A stretch of DNA of 64,000 nucleotides from Haliclona indistincta (GCA_964017065.1 OZ024792.1:4397754-4461753), one strand, 5' to 3'. Shown: positions 24,960 through 37,963, numbered from the stretch's first letter. The notes: generated from the sequence alone by a model not told the origin. Numbers and translations are program-made.

Positions 24960-25769
24960 GTACTTTTGTCTATCAAAATTAGTACGATTACACTGATGAA
25001 GTATCCGTAGATATCCGGCGTTGTTGTTGCACCGAGCTGCTCAGAAGATGAAGGAACTGTAGGCTTGCTGTTCACCTCCTGTGTTCTAGGAAATGTCACC
25101 TATCTCTCGCAACTGCTATTCTGATCTTTGGTAGGTGAGTTGATCAAGGCTGTATCTTGCTAGGCGACTGTTCCGAGCCCACCTCTGCTTGCTATTGTGT
25201 GCAGACCTTGTCGTTGAAAACATTCCTGCTATCATTTATCTAGCAATACTGTAGCTTGCAGAGTCATTTGGTATTGAACCTGTCGTACATACACGTGCAG
25301 TGTGCAACAGTATTGAAAACTTGTCGCGATGTATGTGGGAGGGCTCTAATTAGAACGTAGTGCCCTTGCATTGTCCTCTGTGTGTGAACTATTTAACGAA
25401 CACTCAACGGATTTTGCCAGCCGTGGAGTACCCTTTGATCTGTCTTCCTCTGTCTCTGTGCACCAGTTCCAAGAATCAATGCTGCCCGAGTGTGCATATA
25501 TGCCGTCTTTAACTGAATGACCAGTAGTTTGTAGTTTCAGCCAGCCAGCAGCAAGAATATCTGTTGAGTATATGTTTTCTAGCTAAGACCGGTTAAGACA
25601 ATAGTTAATGCATGTGCATATGAGGCACTAGATAGCAGTGAAACCTGTATCACCATGCTGCTTAAATTCGTTTAAAAGTTACCTAAGTCCATGTGTTATG
25701 TAAACAGTCGTGTTGTTAATAATCATTCTTCTCCTGCCCTGCTCATTTTGTACAGAGCAAGTTCCTCTA
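24960..25769 (+). promoter_or_regulatory. upstream / 5'UTR region of the RAF gene
   Basis: No protein-coding exon was recognised. A splice acceptor (TACAG at 25751-25755) lies 14 bases before the RAF start codon. This implies at least one untranslated 5' exon and a promoter somewhere in this interval. Confidence 0.4.
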
Positions 25770-28700
25770 ATGGCATCGTTTCTAGCTCCTTCTCCCTCGC
25801 AGGAGCAAGAGGTAAGTAATCATGATTCAGCATGTTAGAGTCTATCGTGTATGAGTGGTTGGAGTACTCCTTGATTATCTCCAGATTAGTTGGTTTCCTT
25901 TGTACAAATGTGATCATAATCTTGTTTTTTATCATTTCAGGCGAGAGCACTCCGCGAGGTCATACGCTCTACAACACGCACGTTGGATCAGATCGAGAGG
26001 GAGTTTCCCGGTGGCAGTAGGAACAGACCATCAGTTGTTATTGAGGTATGAGAGAGAGATTTAAGCTTGTCTCAGTTTTGTCTACTTGCTGGCTGCTTCA
26101 TTAGCATGGTTTATAGTGCTTTTGGTGAGACTTTCTGAGATAATATGTTTATCAAACGTGTGTTGTCAGGAAAATAGATCAATTTTCTTGCACTGTGCAT
26201 AGAATTTTTCGGTTAAAACTCGCTTGGAATAGTCATTGTGTAATTCACCTGTTTCTGCACTGTTTGGAAGTGTGTAATAGTAATACAAGACTGTTTTTGG
26301 CTCCCTATTTGATTTATAATGCTACCAAATGCACTGATATGCTGAGAATGTAGCCAACAAAGGGTATTGGTATCTGAACACCACGCGAGTTGTTTACCAG
26401 TATTGTGTGTGCGTCCATGTGTGTAGCACAGCTCAATGGATTTTATTTAAACCTTCCTTGAAAAGAGAATGTTCTGCAAGTATAGCTAGAACCTAAAACA
26501 GATATGATCTGGATGGTTTTATCACTGCAGGAAGAGAGTGATCTTCGACAGAGATTGGCTGAGCTCTTGCAACGAGAGAAGTCCTTCAACGAAAGAGGAG
26601 GATTGAATTCAGGTTTGCAAAGATAGCTCATTATAGCTATGACTGATTCTAGGGAACGGGACAGAGGGGAGAGCACCAGTATTACCAGTACCAATGTAAC
26701 TAGCTGCAAACTGCCCCAAATTCTTAAGTTCTCTCCCTTACTTGGTAGTATTCTCGCTGATTAAGTCTACAAAATAGTGTCTCAGACAAGATGACACGGG
26801 TACTGGGTAGACAGACACTGGGTATTTATGATTGACCAATTTGTTTCTCATAATATTTAGACTTTGTTTCTTCTCTTATGTGGGTGCCCTCTATAACGTG
26901 TTGTCATTTAGTCGTCTTTAATATGTTAACCCTTCCTGTACACACACTTTGTGTTTAGACCCCTGTTTAGTTCACTTTTTGGTTTTCATTTCAATTTACA
27001 CTCTACATATGTAGGAAAGCTGGCTGCAGCTGGGATACTATGCCTGTTATATCATGATTATATCATGTTTATTACATGTGCTGTTCAGTATGTGGGTGTT
27101 GTAATTCAATCATTGTGTTTGGGTGCAGCATATGGAATGTTAGTGGTGTGATATTCATTGACTACTATAGACTTTGATATTAAACACTTTCTCTTGTTTT
27201 TTTTTCATTCTCTCAGGATGGGACTCAGAAGCGGACCACACGTCAGGCAGCTCGCCAGAGTATACCAATCACTCTCCTGTACTCCCACTATCGCCCAAGT
27301 ACGTGCCAATAACAGAATACTTACTATAAGATTGTGTAGGGCTGCAGCAATGTTTACTACCTAAATACTCAATTGCTGATGCGTAGACTATATTATTTGT
27401 TTATTCTCACTCTCAGTCTTTCACACACTCTGTCCCTGTTTTATTTCCTTTCTCCCAACTCCCTCTTCCTTTTCTTTTCCCCTTCTCTCACTAGGAGTCC
27501 TATAGTGTCCTCTATTTCCTATCCATTCTCTCCCCCCCCTCCCCCTCCTCCCCCTCTCACTCCTGTTCCTCCTCCCTCTCAAACTAACCGTCCTCCTCTC
27601 ATCAAGAGCAATACTTACGATGGAGATACTCCTTCGTCTCCACTAACCAGTAGTACTCTAATAAGAGCCCATCTACCAGAGGGACAAAGAACTACGGTAA
27701 TAAAGTATTATACACATAGTCACTTTATTGTTGTCTGTTGCTAGGTGTCAGTTCGCAAAGGAACCACCATTCGTCAAGCTCTGAAGAAGGCAATGAAAAC
27801 TCGTGACCTCACTCCAACCGATTGTATCATCTACCTCAAGAGTGGTCAGATCATAGATTGGAACACAGACACTATTGAGCTTCGTGGTTTGGAGGTAAGA
27901 GTGATATGTGATACTTTGCATTGCTCAGCTAGGTTGAGTCAATATTTTGGATCTGTTGGTATGAGAGAGATGGTGTTGTTTATTGTACTATAGATTAATG
28001 TTGAGTATAAGGAAACAGTGAGAAGACAATCTAGTCTATTCTCAAGCAATCATCACATCTTTGTGAGTAATTCAAGCACTGTCTGGTACTTGTATTCATG
28101 CTGGGTGTACTGTAGGTTCGTAAGACGTTCATTGCTCTCGCGTTTTGTGACGTGTGCAAGAAACTATTGTTTCAAGGGTTCCGGTGAGTCGTTGCGTTTG
28201 TGTGTGCGTGTGTGACGGTGTGTGCTTGATAAGGTGTGAGAGCTGTGGATACAGATATCACCAGAGGTGCAGCACTGATGTGCCCGTCCACTGTGGAGGA
28301 CTGGACGAAGACTTGATGCTAGCCTAGTAAGCAACTGAGAACTGAAAGCTGCATTGATCTACGCTTTTCTATCACTTTCTCTCCCTCCCTCCCTCCTGCA
28401 GTATACTATCTCAACAGCAGCACCAGAAAGCCGATGAGTCATCTCACACCTCTGCTCCTCCCAGTCCAGTCCCTCCCTCTACTCCTCCTCCTCCTCCCAC
28501 CTCAAACACTCATCATGGTAAATACACAGTTGGTGATCACATAATTATGTTATTCCCTGTGGGTTCAAAGTATATGTTAGTGGTCAATTTCGTTACTATG
28601 GCTCGTAGCTTTCCTCTAAATCTTTCTTTTTTATTTTTCTTCACTTAGTCCCACTAAAGCAACAGGATGACGATGAACCTTATCCTGCTCCTGGTGGACC

Positions 28701-29028
28701 TGCTGAAGGCGGGGGTGGAAGAGCAAAAAGGTTATTCAAAGGTTCACGAGAACGCTCTACTTCTACTCCTAATGTACTGCTACGAGAACGATCCAGTAGC
28801 GACAGCCAGGTGAGAACAAGAGAGCTAGACAGATAAATGACATTTTATGTGTTCACACAGGATCCTCATCACTCACGTAGTCAGTCTCCTTTACCTGCCT
28901 CTTTACTATCGACTGCTCAAGACACACACTTACACACCTCCTCTTCTCATCCTGCCCAACTAATCACAGCTGACACCAGAGCAGCACAACAGGTGCTCCT
29001 CTACTTCCCTCAGCAGCACTGTGTGTTG

Positions 29029-29077
<49 letters not shown>

Positions 29078-31554
29078 TAGTGGGTCGTTGACACACCTCC
29101 GCCTGTTACTAGTAGTAGGACGCCTCATTATTCTCACGCTACTACACAAGCTTCCTCGGTGTATGCACGCCATTCTATCTCTCGCGGGTCAAGCATGGAG
29201 CAGTCTACAACACAGTCACAAGTACTGATGCATCATGAACCGCCAGGAGACTCAGGAGGAGGGTCTGGTGGTGGTAGTAGAGGACTTGATGTAATGCGAG
29301 TAGAGAGAAGAAGAAGAGGGCATTACAGACAAGTAGGTCTGTACTTGTAGCAGTTCGCTCTATTCTTCCTTCTCTTCAGGCAAGTGCTGGTAGTTTAGAC
29401 TACGCACATGTATCACACATTACCGATCATGACACAAGAGAACGACGTAACTCGACTGATGGCAAGAATTCTACGAAGAGACTCGACGAGAGTCGTCGCC
29501 GTAGTCTAGAGAGGCGGAGTTCATCTGGTGACAGAAACTCATCCACTCCTGATGGTTTCAGCCCTACCTCTCCTGCTGGGACACCTACATCAACCAAACG
29601 TTAGTTATTGCACTTTAGAAATATGACTTAAGTATAGAGAGTATTTGGGGTTAAATTTTGAATCAAAACATTTAGACATTTCTCAAAACCAGCATATGCA
29701 CAAAAATCATGTTTAAAATTACAAAATTATCCATTGAAATGGTCATGTGCAACTGTACTACTTGTTACCAAATTTATGTGTTTGTTTTCTCCTTGCAGCT
29801 CCTCTCCAGAGTGGAGCCATTACTGGTAGCAGCAACAGCAGTGGAGGCAGCCGACCATCAGCCACTACCTACAGCAGTAGCACCCTACCCTCCAGGAGAG
29901 GACGACAACGCGCCATCTCTGATGATAGAGGAAGAAAGGTAAGGAAACCGTGATAGCAACTATTGCATGGATTCATAGTCATGCGTGTGTTTTTGTTTTT
30001 GTTTGTGTCATAGATCTGTCACTATCTGTTTTATGTTTAGGCTCGGCACAAGAATAGTTCTGATGTGTGGGAAATACCTTACAAAGAAATCGATGTGGGT
30101 GAGAGGATTGGGTCTGGTTCGTTTGGGACTGTGTATAAGGCAAAATGGCACGGTAAGTGTTAGATACTAAGTATTACAGGTGTATCTATCTGTCTGTCTG
30201 TCTGTCTGTCTATCTGTCTGTCTGTTCCCAGGTCCAGTTGCTGTTAAGAAGCTCAATGTTACCAATCCTACTGAACAACAGATGCAGGCATTCAAGAATG
30301 AAGTTGCTGTGCTACTGTGAGCTATACAAACACTTCCTCCTCACATTCAAACAATAGTTTCCTCAATTGCTATTTTACGATCCCCTTTCTCTCTCAGTAA
30401 AACCCGCCATGCAAACATCCTCTTGTTCATGGGCTGGACCAGCAAGCCTCAGTTGACTATAGTAACTCAGTGGTGTGATGGGTCAACGCTGTTCAGACAC
30501 ATTCACGTGGAGGAGAACAAGTTTGAGATGTACAAACTCATCGATATCTGTAGACAGACGGCACAGGGAATGGAGTGAGTGGGCTCAATCATAGCGCACT
30601 ACACTTTAGCTAGTTTTTGCTTGTTTGATCAGAATAACTAATGTGTATTGTTACTTTTCTTTCTACAGTTATCTTCACGCTAAGAATATTATACATAGAG
30701 ATCTCAAATCACACAGTATCCTCCTCTATTGTAGTATTATAGATACTGTATACACCTTGTTGTTCGCTTGACCACTTTTGAAGATATCTTTCTTCATGAC
30801 GACTGCACTGTTAAGATCGGTGACTTTGGTCTGGCTACGGTCAAAACAAGATGGAGTGGAAATGAAAAAGTTAGACAACCGACAGGGTCAATACTGTGGA
30901 TGGTGAGTATGGGAATACACTCAAAATTTTATTTGAATTTTTCTCTTTTTACTTCCAGGCCCCAGAGGTGATTCGAATGGAGGAGCCCGACCCGTATACC
31001 TTTTATTGTGACGTGTATTCTTTCGGTGTTGTGATATTTGAATTGATAACAGCTCAACTACCTTACCCTCACGTGCAAGAGAGAGATCAGGTACTGCTCA
31101 CATCACTGCTGTGCTAATGCCTGTCTTGGTCCCCTCAGATTCTCTTCATGGTGGGCTGTGGCTTTCTAAAGCCTGACCCTAGCAAAGCACGCAAGGACAC
31201 CCCTAAAGCCTTCAAACAGATGTGCATTAGTTGCTGTCAATACAAGAAGGATAATCGACCACTCTTTACTCAGGTATAATCGGTTGTTTTTGATTCAACT
31301 TCTATTCTCCTTTTCATACACTTTCCTGTTGACTAGCACAGTTTACTCACTCTCTCTTGTAGATTCTCGCCAATCTTGAGGAGCTAGTTGACAGTATGCC
31401 TAAGATCCAGCACAGCAACTCTGAACCAAACCTTCACTATACTGGTCACCTCTCCATTGAAGAGATAGTCCCTATGAAATCTCCTCACACCCCAGCTCAC
31501 GGGGTTTCTTCCGACACACACAAATTCTTCCCGGTATCGGGCGGCATCTTATAG
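25770..31554 (+). CDS. RAF: RAF-family serine/threonine kinase
   Basis: Twenty-three exons close in frame to about 970 residues. First exons are 25770-25811, 25941-26045 and 26531-26612; the kinase exons run 30041-31554. The protein would link RAS-GTP to MEK/ERK signalling at the plasma membrane. An N-terminal helical segment (about 15-40) may be a BRAF-specific region and is followed by Pro-rich linkers. The RAS-binding domain (about 172-245) begins [18 protein letters not shown]. The C1 zinc domain (about 240-287) contains HIFVRKTF and [21 protein letters not shown] 14-3-3 motif, RSTSTP, falls near 375. The kinase domain (about 650-900) has [42 protein letters not shown] and WMAPEVIRM. A second 14-3-3-type motif, HSNSEPNLH, follows. 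The activation segment is closest to BRAF. The linker is unusually long and rich in Ser, Gly and Pro. All domains look intact. Confidence 0.95.
29032..29074. repeat. (CT)n microsatellite in a RAF intron
   Basis: About 21 CT units directly upstream of the TATAG acceptor of the exon starting at 29081. It acts as an extended polypyrimidine tract. Confidence 0.95.
30185..30225. repeat. (TCTG)n tetranucleotide repeat in a RAF intron
   Basis: About ten TCTG/TATC units just upstream of the acceptor of the exon that begins with the VAVKKL codons. Confidence 0.9.
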
Positions 31555-31971
31555 TAGTGCGCTGAATAGAGACTCAACGCTTGAACAATTATTTTCATCT
31601 CAAATTGGTGTTTTTGTTTTTGTCTTTCAGAGAAAGTCTATGGATATAGTTTTGTTTTGCTAGGTCAGAGTTTTGTTCTTGTATTATGTCTTCAAGAGAA
31701 CTCTATCGTCTATCTCTCTCTCTCTCCATCTTTTCTTTCCGCTCTCTATGACTGACTTTTTCATTCACCCTTAGTCATTTTCTCAATGGTCAGCACTGTG
31801 TCTGTATATTTTTTTATTCCATCATGCTGATGCTATCTTGGAGAATGTATTTTTATGTAATAATATATTTTTGAACGACTGGCGCCCAAATGGGTGTAAC
31901 ATCACATCAATGATAAAAATCAGTGCGAGAAGGCGGGGCTCATTAGTATCGGGCTGTAAGTTCCAAGCGTT

Positions 31972-33326
31972 ATGGTGTGGAGGAAAGTATTGTGCATCGT
32001 TGTACTGTGTGCGATCATTGTGGTGGTATTTCTTTACGGGTATTACGTTCAGTTCAGCTACTCGAGAGAGAACGTCTTGAAGGGGTTGAAGATCTATGGC
32101 TCGTCTCAGCCACACCTCGCTACTGTTGATGAGCGATCTAACATACCGTCCCTGGTGGTCCCACTCCCTGTGCATCCTGACGAACAGTTCACCATTGTAA
32201 TGCAGACCTACCAAAGGGAAGGATTATTGCGCAAGATACTGCCGCATTACTGTAACATGTCTCTCGTCAGTCGTATCCTGGTCATATGGAACAACGTGAA
32301 CACCAGTGTTCCACAAGACCTTGACTCACTCGAATGCTCGAGAGCAAAGCTCATTTTTCTGCACATGAAGAAAAACACAGTACGAAACAGGTTTCAACCT
32401 TTCCCACAAATTCAAACAGAAGGTGAATAGACTGTTGTGTATTAAATGTTATTCACTATAATTATCTATGCACTGCGGAAAATTTTCAACAGTTGTACAT
32501 TGTGTTACTATAGCTGTGCTAGTACTTGATGATGATCGGTGGATTGCAGAGGCTGACATCCATTTAGCATTCAGAGTATGGAAGGTATTGATCATCGAGC
32601 TGTCTGTGTATTCAGTTAAGTTCTTTCACAGGCAAACAGACACTTGATAGTGAGCTTCGATGGAAGAAGAACAGAGAAGATAAACGGTAGCTATGAATAC
32701 AGAGTTAGTTTGAACACAACTAGTGGAAAGAGCTATTCAATGCTGTTGGCTGGTGAAGCTTTCTTCCATATTGGATACTTGCGTTTGTACAATACGACAC
32801 TGCCGCAGACAGTGTATGAACTGATTGACGTGACACAGAACTGTGACGATATTGCAATGAATGTGATGGTAGCTGACTATCTCGAGAGGAATGGACAACC
32901 TCAGTGCCCAGGGATAGTAGTGAGGGGCTACACAGTCAAAAACATTGAAACAGAAGAAAGTAAACACAAATGCTAACATACTTCTGCATTAACTGCATTT
33001 TGGTCGCTATCTTGCAAGAAGCGTAACTTAACATAATAGTGGGTGGATGACCTAGGGCAATTTTTTTACATAATAATAACTCACCTACCAAGAATACCAT
33101 ACGATAGAATAATCGTCTTCTGTGTTTATTGAGTGATCATGAAAACATTGTCATCCATTAGTTAATTCATGTGTTGTTTTGTTTATCAACAGAGTCAGGC
33201 TTTGAAGGATTGTGGAAGAGAGCTACACACAAGAGAGTCAGAGCAACATGTCTCAATAGAATAGCTCGTGCATATGGAGACCTACCCCTTCAATACTATA
33301 GCACAATGCTTGTAAGACACTTATAG
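31972..33326 (+). CDS. EXTL2: EXTL2-like glycosyltransferase (GT64)
   Basis: Four exons close in frame to 327 residues: 31972-32422, 32514-32584, 32632-32959 and 33193-33326. A type II membrane anchor (about residues 5-25, VLCIVVLCAIIVVVFLYGYY) is followed by a stem and a GT64 catalytic domain. Recognisable family blocks are FTIVMQTYQREGLL, ILVIWNN, the metal-binding triad AVLVLDDDRWI, SYSMLLAGEAFFH, TQNCDDIAMN and a C-terminal SGFEGLWKRA. EXTL2 transfers N-acetylhexosamine to the glycosaminoglycan linker region in the Golgi. The length and the order of motifs fit EXTL2 rather than the larger EXT1/EXT2/EXTL3 proteins. The substrate here is inferred from the family only. It lies about 420 bp after RAF on the same strand. 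Confidence 0.9.
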
Positions 33327-33536
33327 CAACAACAAATCATCACAATACCTCCACTCAGCATCATCATTTTTATTGTACTATTTTTTCAATTGTAGTTGCA
33401 GTTTTAAGATTTCAATGAAAAATCTAACAAATGTTTAGCCTCCGAGCTTGTCATATCTACATTGTCGTTGTAGTATGACGAGTTATTAAGAATAACAGTT
33501 AATTAATTTAGCTAAAAAAAATAGAGCAAAACACAA
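33327..33536. other. convergent intergenic spacer
   Basis: Only about 210 AT-rich bases separate the stop of the EXTL2-like gene (+) from the stop of the asteroid-like gene (-). The two genes converge tail to tail, so their 3' UTRs probably overlap or abut. Confidence 0.5.
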
Positions 33537-35243
33537 TTAAATTAAGTTCAATTCCCGATTAATTCTAAGTTTAGTTAAAATTGCTGAACGAAGATGTTTG
33601 TACAGCAGCTTTTCTTCTGATGATACTTGTTGAATTTCATCATCTAAGTCGTCACAATGCGCATAGTACATGACTAAATTTCCATCAAAAAGAAATGCTG
33701 GTGACACATATTGGAGAGGATTCATAAGAACAATATTGAGCATAGCAGTGTCCTTGTAGATGCACTGCCACTGAGCATATAAATGGAAAGACTCCAGAAC
33801 TGGCTGCTGGTCATTATTTGCTCTTGTATAATAGTTCCCATCAGAGCATCTCACAAAAGTGAGAATAAGTGCTTTGATCTGCTTTACTGAAGGTTCAGCC
33901 TTCTTGGCCCAGTAGTAAGTAGCTGCTGCCACAAGCTGCCATTTTGCATCTAAATTCTCTACACGACCATACTCAAGAATGTTACAAAAATGAACTTTTC
34001 GCTTCTCAACAGCCAGTGACCTGATGGATCTAATACCAGGTAGTTCTTCATCGTCTACAGAATACACGTTTTCAACACATTCCTTAACTATGCTTGATTC
34101 TTTTCGTATAAACTCTACTACCTTATGTGACTGCAGAATACCATAGATTGCCTGACGTATGGGACGGCTACAGTATTGTGCAGATTCTTTTGATGGGTCA
34201 TCAGGTACAACACTGAGTAAATTCTTCGGAAAAATGAAAGCTTGCATTAACTGAGTAAGCCCAAATTGTCCGAGGCGATACTGTTTAAGTGTCCAGAGAG
34301 TGTCATCATCAATATAAAGTGCAGTGCCGAGCGTGAATGAAAACAAAGTGGTCTCAGAAATCCATTTTACCGTATAAAATTTCCCTGCTCTTCTATAGCT
34401 TTTCATCACTCTTCTGCTGCACTCATCTCCAACTGTTTGCTGAATGTAGGGTAAAAGAATTTCCAGAGATCTGAAATTAGCTAGATACTGTATAAGCAAC
34501 TCAATTAAATATGGTCTTGTTAATTGATCAGGCACTTCTACATTAAGATGTTCTATAATAGAACTCCTGAGATCATCATGAAGCAACAAGCTTTCGATCG
34601 AGTCATTACCGGCAATTGCTGGTATGGCAAAACAAAGCTCTGGAGCAAGACTAAAGGCTTGACAAAACTTATATCTGTAGTATACATCAGCATAAACTGG
34701 ACTTGCCTCCCAATGCAGACGATCCATTGGAATGCAGCCATGTGTTAAGTTGAAGATGTAAAAGTCGGAATCATCGGAGACTACAGGACAACGATAGTTA
34801 TTGGCCAATGCTGCTATGTCAGGGTCGCCTTCACCGTCGACATAAAAGAAAGGAATGCGTCTTTCTTCTAATACATCACGAAACACCTCTTTTGTCAGTA
34901 CGGATAGGATACTTTCATCAGCAATGCCTCCAGTTAAACAGTTTCGAATACACAAAATCGTTTTGGTATGGCGATCAAGTTTCGGGTCAATCTTCTTCTG
35001 TTTGTAATGAATGCCATCGAACACAAAAATAGGAGAGATTCCGCCGGCCAGTAGGTAATCAATGAATCGGAGCATTGCTGCACGAAACTCTCCATATTGA
35101 CCTCCTTGGCTCCACGAGATACGATTTTTCTTGTATATTGTATAGCACACGTTGTTACCATCCAGGACAAGCAGACCTTTCACTGTTTCACGCGTCCAGC
35201 AACGCTTGGTGTTAAAAAACGAAGCTAATCCTGGAATACCCAT
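33537..35243 (-). CDS. asteroid (ASTE1)-like XPG-fold nuclease, copy 1
   Basis: A single uninterrupted exon of 568 residues. I chose the MGIPGLASF start at 35243 over two upstream in-frame Met codons because XPG-family proteins begin M-G-x-x-G-L. The N-region has GLLVLDGNNVCYTIY, GGQYGEFRAAMLRF and ISPIFVFDGI. The I-region has FFYVDGEGDPDIAALANN and CPVVSDDSDFYIFNL. The acidic residues that bind metal in XPG/FEN nucleases (D in VLDG, D in VFDG, E and D in GEGD, D in SDDSD) are present. The wording of the I-region matches Asteroid/ASTE1 proteins, whose substrate is not established. The C-terminal half is family-specific. Copies 2 and 3 are at 39381-41081 and 41905-43677. Lack of introns in an intron-rich region hints at retroposed origin of the ancestor. 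Confidence 0.85.
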   Translation of the reverse strand: MGIPGLASFFNTKRCWTRETVKGLLVLDGNNVCYTIYKKNRISWSQGGQYGEFRAAMLRFIDYLLAGGISPIFVFDGIHYKQKKIDPKLDRHTKTILCIRNCLTGGIADESILSVLTKEVFRDVLEERRIPFFYVDGEGDPDIAALANNYRCPVVSDDSDFYIFNLTHGCIPMDRLHWEASPVYADVYYRYKFCQAFSLAPELCFAIPAIAGNDSIESLLLHDDLRSSIIEHLNVEVPDQLTRPYLIELLIQYLANFRSLEILLPYIQQTVGDECSRRVMKSYRRAGKFYTVKWISETTLFSFTLGTALYIDDDTLWTLKQYRLGQFGLTQLMQAFIFPKNLLSVVPDDPSKESAQYCSRPIRQAIYGILQSHKVVEFIRKESSIVKECVENVYSVDDEELPGIRSIRSLAVEKRKVHFCNILEYGRVENLDAKWQLVAAATYYWAKKAEPSVKQIKALILTFVRCSDGNYYTRANNDQQPVLESFHLYAQWQCIYKDTAMLNIVLMNPLQYVSPAFLFDGNLVMYYAHCDDLDDEIQQVSSEEKLLYKHLRSAILTKLRINRELNLI

Positions 35244-35403
35244 TTTTCTGTCGAGCATAATGAATTCTATTACTGCATCACAATGTACACATCTACATGC
35301 CATAATGCTGTAGTAGTTCTGCTTATAGCGGCGTGGGAGTGTCAGACCAAGGCTAGTGCTTTATTGCCAGTTATTATAATAACACACAAATGACACGGTC
35401 ATG

Positions 35404-37963
35404 CTAGTACACGAGAACAGAATTGTTAACGGTGACACACACAAATATATTTCCAGTAGTATTGTCTACTACTATTCCTTCAAGATACGAAGGCACTTCT
35501 TCTTTAGTCTCTTGTTGACCAAAACATTTAAGAAATTGTCCATGTGTAGTAAAAGCTGACACACGATGATTGCGATCAGTGATATACACAGTGTCAGTGG
35601 AATCAACACAGATACCACACGGACGATCAAGCTGACCAGGTTGAGCTCCCTTACTGCCGAACGAGGAGATGAACTTTCCATTTGCGGAAAACAATTGGAT
35701 ACGATGGTTGTTAAAATCTGCAACATAGACTATGCCGCTGGTGTCACAGGCAACATCATTGGGACGATCAAATTCTCCTGGTCCACTCCCTTTACTACCA
35801 AACATGTGAGAGAATGACAAGTCTGGATTTAGTACTTGAATTCGGCAGTTTTGATCATCAACGATAAACACTAAGCCGGATGGATGGACTGCAATGCCTG
35901 ATGGTCTTGAAAACTGCAGCCGTCCATTTCCTTTCTTTCCTACGCACCTCACAAATTTTCCGTCCATAGTGAACATCTGAATTCTGTGATTGTGTCGGTC
36001 AACAATGAGGATATGATGGTCGGTCGTAATAGCAACTCCATCAGGATTGTTGAATTGCCCTTTACTTGAGCCTTGAGATCCAAATGATGCGGTCTTCTCG
36101 CCTTCTCTACTAAACACACTAATGCGATGGCCGTTGTACTCGCTCACTATCATTTCTCCATTTTCGCTCACAGCCACGCCCCAAGGATACTTGACTCCAG
36201 TAGTGGTGTTTATCGGTACATCTCTCATTTCAAGAGATGGTAGTACACATACTGCAAATGGGCTGCCTGGTATGTCGGTGTCTCCCATGGTGATTCTCAG
36301 CTTGTGAACTCCACGTTGTGTGGGAGTGTAGCTTACTGTTACGATTCCTGACTTGGTGAATGTTATGCTGCACTCAACATCTAGACAATCGGAGTCTGTT
36401 ATCTGGCAAGAGAGCTGGTCAATCGGAAAGGGAATTGACGGAGCAACTTGAGAGGACACACTCAATTCAATGGAAGCTTTCTGACCAGCAGTAGCGACCT
36501 CTAAGCTTTTTTCGTTGAGCTGAATGAGATAACCTAGTGCCGTTTCCATGTCATCAATCCTCTTCTTCCTCTCATTTAGCTCAGCCTCTTTTAAACTTAA
36601 TGCTGCATAAATAACGTAATTATTTCTTATTGTAATTGACTTTTCAAGGTTTACATTTGCTAGCAGCCTCCAAGTTTCTTTCAGCTTTTTCTAACTTGCT
36701 ATTCAACTGTGCTATCATTTCTGCCTGTAATGCTATATACCAAGTAATAGTGAAATTTGTAATAATCTTTTAATTACCATTTTTTCCTGGAATGTTAGCC
36801 TGAAATCAAAAACAATTATCATCAAAAATAGTTTAATAAAATTTAATTTATTTCTCACCTCCAGCCATTCCTCCTGAGTGGAGAGGAACACTCTTCTTTC
36901 TCCTACTATAGATACCTCCTCTACTCCCTCTTCCCTCAGTACTGCAGCATTCTTGCGTGCCAATTGCTCTACCTTCTCACTCAGTGATTCAGGCACATAC
37001 CAGGTGATTAGGATAGAACCTGGCTTTACTTTAATGCTGATGAATTTATCAGCACAACCTTCAAAGGTTCTTTGAGCAACTCTTTCAACGTCTTTCATTG
37101 TTCGTTTGTTATTCTCAGCAACACTTAGTTCAGCCGGTATTCTAATTGCTACTTCAGCCATCCCTTTAGGTGGAAAAGTCTCTGCCCTACTCACAATAGC
37201 CTGTTGAAACTCTTTGACCGTTGTAGCCTCAAGAAATTCATCTTTTTTCTTCTCATACTTTTTAACGACAGCATCACTATGATGAAACCGGACAATGAGA
37301 TGCTGAAGGTAGTAAACATTGAACGTATCAACATGGCCTTGACGAAGCTGTCGTAACAATTTTTCAATTGTGTCACAGGTGGTAAATTCATCAGTATCAA
37401 ACAGGTCATTGAGGAAGAACCGTATCTTAGACATATTGCAGTTGGCAAGAAAATTTGCTATCTCTAGTAGCATCGCAGAGAAGGATCTTTCCAAATCTTG
37501 TATTCCTTGTACAACCTTCACATCTGCTTCAATAGCGAGCTCGATGTCACCAACTGATGTAGTTGACTCTGCTAGTGACAGCAACATTATAAATTAGCTA
37601 TAGCTACAACTAGGACACAATGCACCTTTTGAACTCAACAAATACTTTAGCTTCAGCCTAGCAGCCAATGTAAGGTTGTCCATTTGCTCAACTGCTCTGA
37701 TAATATCTTCCCATGAAGCAGATAAGGTGGTGTTGAGCCAGTACTGCAGCATTTCCAGCTTACATTTCTCTTCTCCTTTCTGCCCATCATTTATCTTTTT
37801 CAATATGAAGACAGGAACACCCAGGATGGCTCCAAAAACATACCAATCGCTAATCTCTTTAAGTTCACTCAAAAGAATCTGCACTGTCAGTAGCTGTGTG
37901 TCTGCAATATAGGCACACTCACATTATTTGGATTGAACAAATCTGTGACTTACTGTCAGACAT
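35404..37963 (-). CDS. Death domain - coiled coil - filamin - NHL repeat protein
   Basis: Six exons close in frame to about 764 residues: 37954-37963, 37626-37901, 36859-37568, 36778-36799, 36655-36732 and 35404-36602. Residues about 10-90 look like a Death-fold domain (DWYVFGAILGVPVFILKKI, a WL pair, then ASWEDIIRAVEQM). A long region of unknown fold follows, including VKPGSILITWYVPESLSEKV, then a charged coiled coil (about 350-400). Next is a filamin/ABP280-type Ig repeat (GIVTVSYTPTQRGVHKL, DIPGSPFAV), then six NHL units (e.g. YPWGVAVSENGEMIVSEYN, NNPDGVAITTDHHILIVDRH, HRIQMF, RPNDVACDTSGIVYVADFNN). TRIM-NHL proteins have RING/B-box in front of coiled coil-filamin-NHL; here a Death domain stands in that place. 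A sensor or adaptor in innate immunity or cell death is inference. Confidence 0.85.

Noticed and set aside
31822..32214. 130-codon minus-strand frame at the EXTL2-like start
   Set aside because: It overlaps the first exon of a confidently recognised gene on the other strand.
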